Positions 5,016-8,691 of a stretch of DNA of 8,691 bases are shown piece by piece (the first letter of the stretch is position 1; every line of letters begins with the position of its first letter). The notes below the pieces were generated by a model, which did no database searches, had not been told where the DNA came from, and saw only the letters and a list, made by a program, of their open reading frames with translations. Source of the DNA: an uncultured Oscillospiraceae bacterium (GTDB lineage: Bacteria; Bacillota; Clostridia; Oscillospirales; Ruminococcaceae). The translations under genes were made by a program, and so were the position numbers. Location of the stretch: positions 1 to 8,691 of the forward strand of contig CAKTAM010000080.1 in assembly GCA_934527255.1 (NCBI GenBank), in the 5' to 3' direction.

Positions 5016-5831
5016 ATGCCGTTTCTGGAGGTCGAGGGGCTGAGCCGCAGCTTTGGCAAAACGCCGGTGCTGCAAAATATCAGCCTGACCATGCGCAAGG
5101 GCGAGGTATTGTCCGTCATCGGCTCCTCCGGCAGCGGAAAAACGACGCTGCTGCGCTGCCTGAATTTTCTTGAGCTTCCCGAGACCGGCCGCATTGCGGT
5201 CGACGGCTGCACCCTGCTGGATTGCCGCCGCAGGGAAACGCTGAAGGAAAAGGAGATTCGCTGCAGCCGTCTGCATTTCGGGCTGGTGTTCCAGCAGTTC
5301 AATCTGTTTGCACAGTACACGGTGCAGCAGAACGTCATGCTGGCAGAGCAGCTGCTGGCCCGGCGGGCGCTGCGCACGCAGGGCAGCTATCAGGGGGCGC
5401 AGAGCTGGCGGCAGGCCCGGCAGCTTATTGAAGAAAAGGCCCGGCTTCTGCTGCGGCAGGTGGGGCTGGAGGAAAAATGCGATGCGTTTCCCTCGCAGCT
5501 GTCGGGCGGGCAGCAGCAGCGGGCGGCCATTGCCCGCGCACTTGCGCTGGATCCGGACATCCTGTGCTTTGACGAGCCCACCAGCGCGCTGGATCCGGAG
5601 CTGACCGGCGAGGTGCTGCGCGTGATGGAGGGCCTGAAGCAGCAGGGGCGCACCATGATCATTGTCACGCATGAAATGGCCTTTGCCCGCGAGGTCTCCG
5701 ATACGGTCTGCTTTATGGACGGCGGGGCCGTCGCCGAAAGCGGCCCGCCGCAGCAGGTGTTCGGCGCGCCGCAGCAGGCCCGTACAAGGCAGTTCCTGCA
5801 GCGCTACTTTGCGGGCGGCGGTGTGGGGTAA
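5016..5831 (+). CDS. Polar amino acid ABC transporter ATP-binding protein, GlnQ type
   Basis: A 271-residue ATPase that powers the importer encoded by the two preceding genes. All ABC motifs are intact: Walker A GSSGSGKTT (36-44), Q-loop VFQQFNLF (about 90-97), signature LSGGQQQR (162-169), Walker B ILCFDEP with Asp186 and Glu187, the D-loop SALD, and the switch histidine His219 in VTHEM. It is about 30 residues longer than typical GlnQ. Most of the excess is an Arg/Gln-rich insert at about 113-137, between NVMLAEQLL and the LLLRQVGL helix, with a small extra piece at about 68-85. AAAGGAG (5002-5008) is 7 bases before the ATG, which rules out the longer reading from 4884. It is the last gene of the operon. 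The family is secure, the transported amino acid unknown. Confidence 0.94.
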   Translation: MPFLEVEGLSRSFGKTPVLQNISLTMRKGEVLSVIGSSGSGKTTLLRCLNFLELPETGRIAVDGCTLLDCRRRETLKEKEIRCSRLHFGLVFQQFNLFAQYTVQQNVMLAEQLLARRALRTQGSYQGAQSWRQARQLIEEKARLLLRQVGLEEKCDAFPSQLSGGQQQRAAIARALALDPDILCFDEPTSALDPELTGEVLRVMEGLKQQGRTMIIVTHEMAFAREVSDTVCFMDGGAVAESGPPQQVFGAPQQARTRQFLQRYFAGGGVG

Positions 5832-5967
5832 GGCCGCAAGGGGTCAAACGAAAAAACGAGAAAAGCGTCGTTTTCCACTGCAAAAGCGAGAAAACCGTCT
5901 GTTGTGGCAAAATTCTGCGTTTTTCGACCAGAAAACTGGAGAATTCATAAATTTTTCAAGCGTACTA
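5832..5967 (+). other. AT-rich gap after the amino acid transporter operon
   Basis: No gene is supported here. Weak palindromes are AAAACGA/TCGTTTT (5853-5874) and AATTCT/AGAATT (5911-5916 and 5940-5945) around CCAG-AAAA-CTGG (5928-5939). The latter is followed by a T5 run at 5952-5956 and is the best, though poor, terminator candidate for the operon. A 13-base element is repeated with one mismatch 30 bases apart (5857-5869 and 5887-5899). With no strong terminator, some read-through into the potA operon is possible. Confidence 0.4.
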
Positions 5968-5996
5968 TTGACATTTCAGGCATGGGTCGTTATTAT
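5968..5996 (+). promoter_or_regulatory. Strong predicted sigma-A promoter of the potABC operon
   Basis: A perfect -35 TTGACA (5968-5973), an optimal 17-base spacer and a -10 TATTAT (5991-5996, 5 of 6). Transcription should start near 6003, about 172 bases before the potA start codon, leaving room for a structured leader. It is the best-matching promoter in the window. Confidence 0.85.
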
Positions 5997-6002
5997 ATCA
6001 GT

Positions 6003-6174
6003 TGTGTGTTGCATCTTTAACACATTGGCGTTGTATGTGCCGCTGTAGCCGCCGGGGTGTGTGGGTCCGTTAAAACGGTCTTTCCCGGGGGTGTAACAAA
6101 CCTTTTGCGGGGCAGCATAATTGGCGCTGACCCGGGGAACACCCCGGGACATTACCGCAAAGGGGGATGCAGAA
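6003..6174 (+). promoter_or_regulatory. Structured potA mRNA leader, possible riboswitch-like element
   Basis: The leader has no supported gene but many pairings. P0: TGTGTT (6005-6010) with AACACA (6019-6024) at the 5' end. A small hairpin CCGT-TAAA-ACGG lies at 6067-6078. P1: CCTTTTGCGG (6101-6110) with CCGCAAAGGG (6155-6164), 9 regular pairs and one G-T, which takes in the start of the potA Shine-Dalgarno (6160-6166). P2: CAGC/GCTG (6113-6116 and 6126-6129). P3: CCCGGGG-AACA-CCCCGGG (6131-6148). P2 and P3 sit inside P1, giving a three-way junction. CCGGGGTGT (6052-6060) is a perfect 9-base partner of 6139-6147, and 6084-6094 is a near-partner, so both could compete with P3. I cannot match it to a known riboswitch class. 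Pairings are seen; regulation is inference. Confidence 0.55.
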
Positions 6175-7218
6175 TTGAGCGATACGATTATTTCCTTGCA
6201 GGACATTGTTGTTGATTTCAATGGGGAGGTCGTTTTACCCGGCCTCTCGCTCGATATCCACGACAAGGAGTTTGTCACCTTCCTCGGCCCGTCCGGCTGC
6301 GGCAAAACGACAACTCTGCGTGTGATCGGTGGGTTTATCGAGCCGAAATCCGGCAGTGTCTTTTTTGACGGCCGGGATATTACCCGCCTGCCGCCGTACA
6401 AGCGGGCCGTCAACACCGTCTTTCAAAAGTATGCCCTTTTTCCGCACCTGAACGTGTTTGAAAACGTCGCGTTCGGTCTGCGGCTGAAGAAGCTGCCGGA
6501 GAAGGAGATCCGTACCCGTGTGCTGAGTATGATCGAGCTGGTCGGCCTGAAGGGCTTCGAGCGCCGCAGCACCACCAGTATGTCCGGCGGGCAGCAGCAG
6601 CGCGTGGCCATTGCGCGCGCGCTGGTCAACCAGCCCAAGGTGCTGCTGCTGGACGAACCCCTCGGTGCGCTGGATCTCAAGCTGCGCAAGGAGATGCAGA
6701 CCGAGCTGAAGCGCATTCAGCAGTCGACCGGCATCACCTTTATTTATGTGACGCACGATCAGGAGGAAGCCCTGACCATGAGCGACACCGTCGTGGTCAT
6801 GAACCGCGGCGACATTCAGCAGATCGGCACGCCCGAGGATATTTACAACGAGCCTACCAACAGCTTCGTGGCCGATTTTATCGGCGCCAGCAACATTCTG
6901 GACGGTGTGATGCTGCGCGATTTTGTGGTAGAGTTTGCCGGGCGGGAGTTTACCTGCGTCGACCGCGGCTTTGACCGGCAGGAGCTGGTGAACGTGGTGG
7001 TGCGCCCCGAGGATATCGAGGTCGTGCCCGCCATTCAGGGCCAGCTGACCGGCGTGGTCAAAAGCGTGGTGTTCAAGGGCGTTCATTTTGAAATGCGCGT
7101 CGAGCAGGCCGGGTATGAGTGGATCATTCATTCCACCCGCGCCTCGCAGCCCGGCGAGATGATCGGCATGAACATCGGCCCGGATGAAATTCACATCATG
7201 CACCGGATGGAGGGCTGA
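6175..7218 (+). CDS. potA: Spermidine/putrescine ABC transporter ATP-binding protein PotA
   Basis: A 347-residue ATPase of the PotABCD polyamine importer. Walker A is GPSGCGKTT (38-46), followed by QKYALFPHLNVFENVAFGL in the Q-loop region, signature MSGGQQQR (136-143), Walker B VLLLDEP (156-162, with Asp160 and Glu161), D-loop GALD and switch His194 in YVTHD. Residues from about 265 to the end form the C-terminal TOBE-type regulatory domain (VVRPEDIEVVP, then a beta-rich segment), as in PotA and related ATPases. I place the start at TTG 6175-6177: AGGGGG (6161-6166) is 8 bases upstream, and the protein then begins SDTIISLQDIVV, as expected for the family. The in-frame upstream TTG at 6121 has no ribosome binding site and lies within folded RNA. 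potB starts 4 bases after the stop. Confidence 0.93.
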   Translation: MSDTIISLQDIVVDFNGEVVLPGLSLDIHDKEFVTFLGPSGCGKTTTLRVIGGFIEPKSGSVFFDGRDITRLPPYKRAVNTVFQKYALFPHLNVFENVAFGLRLKKLPEKEIRTRVLSMIELVGLKGFERRSTTSMSGGQQQRVAIARALVNQPKVLLLDEPLGALDLKLRKEMQTELKRIQQSTGITFIYVTHDQEEALTMSDTVVVMNRGDIQQIGTPEDIYNEPTNSFVADFIGASNILDGVMLRDFVVEFAGREFTCVDRGFDRQELVNVVVRPEDIEVVPAIQGQLTGVVKSVVFKGVHFEMRVEQAGYEWIIHSTRASQPGEMIGMNIGPDEIHIMHRMEG

Positions 7219-7222
7219 GCGG

Positions 7223-8032
7223 ATGAAAGCCAAGCTTGCCGCTTCGCCCTATCTGGTGTGGATGGTTCTGTTTATTCTGGTGCCGCTGGGCGTGGTGGTC
7301 TACTTTGCCTTTACCACGGCCGACGGTGCCTTTACGCTGGCAAATATCAACGAGTTTGCAGCCTATCTGCCGGTGTTTGTGCGCAGCCTGCTGTTTGCGG
7401 CTGCGGCCACGGTCATCTGCCTGTTGATCGCCTATCCGTTCAGCTATATGCTCAGCCGCATGCGGCGCAACACGCAGCGCACGGTGCAGATGCTGGTCAT
7501 GCTGCCTATGTGGATGAACTTTCTGCTGCGCACCTATGCGTGGATGACCTTGTTGGAAAACAACGGCCTGATCAATCGCTTTCTGGCGCTGTTCGGGCTT
7601 GGCCCCCTGCAGATGGTCAACACCTCCGGCGCGGTGATCCTGGGCATGGTGTACAACTACCTGCCCTATATGATCCTGCCGCTGTATACCATTATGGTCA
7701 AAATTGACCAAAGCGTCATCGAGGCCGCCGAGGATCTCGGCTGCAATACCGTGCATATGGCCTGCAAGGTGCTCATCCCGCTCAGCGTGCCGGGCATTGT
7801 GGCGGGCATTACCATGGTGTTTGTGCCCAGCGTCAGTACGTTTATTATCAGCCGTATGCTGGGCGGCGGCAACAACCTGATGATGGGCGACCTCATCGAA
7901 ATGCAGTTTTTGGGCAACAGCCTCAACTACAACCTCGGAAGCGCCATGAGTCTGGTGCTGATGGTGGTCGTGCTGGTGTGCATGAGCATTACCCATGTGC
8001 TGGGCAATGAAGATGTTGAGGAGGTGATGTGA
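7223..8032 (+). CDS. potB: Spermidine/putrescine ABC transporter permease PotB
   Basis: A 269-residue inner-membrane permease that forms the polyamine channel together with PotC. Six hydrophobic segments are visible, at about 8-28, 50-78, 86-108, 130-155, 185-215 and 235-258. The ATPase-docking EAA loop begins at Glu167 (EAAEDLGCNTVHMACKVLIP) and is close to consensus. MLPMWMNFLLRTYAW in the third segment is typical of PotB/PotH. GGAGGG (7209-7214), inside the end of potA, stands 8 bases before the ATG at 7223. The 4-base gap to potA suggests coupled translation. An in-frame ATG at 7184, inside potA, gives a longer reading that lacks a membrane start and is not favoured. Its own 3' end carries the potC ribosome binding site. 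Confidence 0.93.
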   Translation: MKAKLAASPYLVWMVLFILVPLGVVVYFAFTTADGAFTLANINEFAAYLPVFVRSLLFAAAATVICLLIAYPFSYMLSRMRRNTQRTVQMLVMLPMWMNFLLRTYAWMTLLENNGLINRFLALFGLGPLQMVNTSGAVILGMVYNYLPYMILPLYTIMVKIDQSVIEAAEDLGCNTVHMACKVLIPLSVPGIVAGITMVFVPSVSTFIISRMLGGGNNLMMGDLIEMQFLGNSLNYNLGSAMSLVLMVVVLVCMSITHVLGNEDVEEVM

Positions 8033-8033
8033 G

Positions 8034-8691
8034 ATGCGCTCTCGTTCCGCACAGATCCTCAAAACGGTGTATTTCTGCCTGCTGTTCGGCTTTCTGTATG
8101 TGCCCATTGCCGTGCTGATCGTATTCAGCTTTAATGAAAGCAAAAGCCGCACGCTGTTCACCGGCTTTACCCTGAACTGGTACCGCAACCTGTTTCAGGA
8201 TGATATGATCTTAAGCGCTCTGGGTGTTTCGCTGCTGATCGCCGTGGTGTCGTCCATCCTGGTCACCATTCTGGGCACGCTGGCAGCCGTCGGCATCAAC
8301 AGCATGAAAAAAACGCCGCGCGGCATCGTCACCAGCATTTCGCACATCCCCAACGTCAACCCGGAGATTATTACCGGCATCAGCCTGATGCTGCTGTTTG
8401 TGGGCTTCAAAAATCTGACGGGCGTGCGGCTGTTCGGCATTCCGACGCTGCTCATTGCGCACATCACCTTCAACCTGCCCATTGTCATTTTCTCGGTGCT
8501 GCCCAAGCTGCGGCAGATGGATATCCGTCTGTATGAAGCGGCGCTTGATCTGGGCTGCAACCCGCGTCAGGCCTTTTTCAAGGCCGTTTTGCCGGAGATC
8601 ATGCCCGGGGTGATCTCCGGGCTGCTGATGAGCTTCACCTATTCTATGGATGATTTTGTCATCAGCTATTTCAGCAGCGGCACCATACAGA
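8034..8691 (+). CDS. potC: Spermidine/putrescine ABC transporter permease PotC, 3' end outside window
   Basis: The first 219 codons of the second polyamine permease; the frame stays open to the window edge. Residues 8-32 (ILKTVYFCLLFGFLYVPIAV and on) are the first membrane segment. FNESKSRTLFTGFTLNWYRN (33-52) is the periplasmic stretch typical of PotC/PotI. The EAA loop starts at Glu168 (EAALDLGCNPRQAFFKAVLP), and SMDDFVISYF near the right edge is a PotC hallmark. The ATG at 8034 follows the potB stop after one base. AGGAGGTGAT at 8019-8028, within the potB C-terminal codons, fully matches the usual anti-Shine-Dalgarno end of 16S rRNA, 9 bases from AGGAGG to the ATG, so translation should be strong and coupled to potB. 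Full-length members have about 260-280 residues, so some 40-60 codons are missing. potD is expected next. Confidence 0.93.
   Translation, partial: MRSRSAQILKTVYFCLLFGFLYVPIAVLIVFSFNESKSRTLFTGFTLNWYRNLFQDDMILSALGVSLLIAVVSSILVTILGTLAAVGINSMKKTPRGIVTSISHIPNVNPEIITGISLMLLFVGFKNLTGVRLFGIPTLLIAHITFNLPIVIFSVLPKLRQMDIRLYEAALDLGCNPRQAFFKAVLPEIMPGVISGLLMSFTYSMDDFVISYFSSGTIQ

Noticed and set aside
6003..6174. Known potC RNA motif or a guanidine riboswitch as the identity of the potA leader
   Set aside because: The genes fit in theme only. The motifs I remember for those classes are not visible, and the potC motif is known to me mainly from marine sequences, so I leave the class open.
6167..6178. A minimal ATG-CAG-AAT-TGA frame overlapping the potA TTG start, as a possible coupling element
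   Set aside because: Its ATG directly abuts the Shine-Dalgarno with no spacer, so it could not be initiated efficiently; most likely chance.
6235..7233. A 332-codon minus-strand frame opposite potA
   Set aside because: A His/Gln/Leu-rich shadow of a well-conserved ATPase gene with no start signals. The same holds for the minus-strand frames at 7196-8188, 4324-4995 and 4947-5672.

Overview
The window reads as ordinary chromosome of a GC-rich member of the Firmicutes, most likely a clostridial gut lineage (Oscillospiraceae/Ruminococcaceae-like). The grounds are GC-rich genes between AT-rich promoter regions, strong AGGAGG-type ribosome binding sites, a lipoprotein-type binding protein with a Gram-positive ABC transporter layout, a YerC-type TrpR-family regulator and a DUF4091 protein. 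The genus assignment is inference from family make-up. There are no rRNA, tRNA, transposase, phage or CRISPR sequences.

Layout. (1) 1-397, plus strand: the 3' end of uvrC. (2) 398-702: a convergent gap packed with GC-rich hairpins, including a very good two-way intrinsic terminator at 554-606. (3) 703-2700, minus strand: a two-gene unit, an unrecognised 98-residue protein followed by a 555-residue DUF4091 protein. It is read from a promoter near 2798-2826 through a leader that folds into a long hairpin. (4) 2701-2968: a divergent promoter region; the plus-strand promoter lies within 8-base repeats that look like an operator. (5) 2969-5831, plus strand: a probable operon of a TrpR-family regulator, an amino-acid-binding lipoprotein, a permease and an ATPase, with strong RNA hairpins between the lipoprotein and permease genes. 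(6) 5832-6174: an AT-rich stretch, a near-consensus promoter (5968-5996) and a structured leader of about 170 bases. (7) 6175-8691, plus strand: potA, potB and the first part of potC, a polyamine importer. The binding protein gene potD is expected just past the right edge.

How the parts work together. The two transporter operons both import small nitrogen compounds, one amino-acid-like and one polyamine. The first carries its own regulator at the front, suggesting control by a ligand-sensing repressor. The second has no protein regulator here, but its leader can pair a 10-base segment with the potA Shine-Dalgarno sequence, so control at the RNA level is plausible.

I see no clearly new multi-gene system. 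The best candidates for new biology are the potA leader, the regulator/transporter pairing with its operator-like repeats, and the amino-acid-binding protein, which lacks the family's usual ligand-binding arginine.
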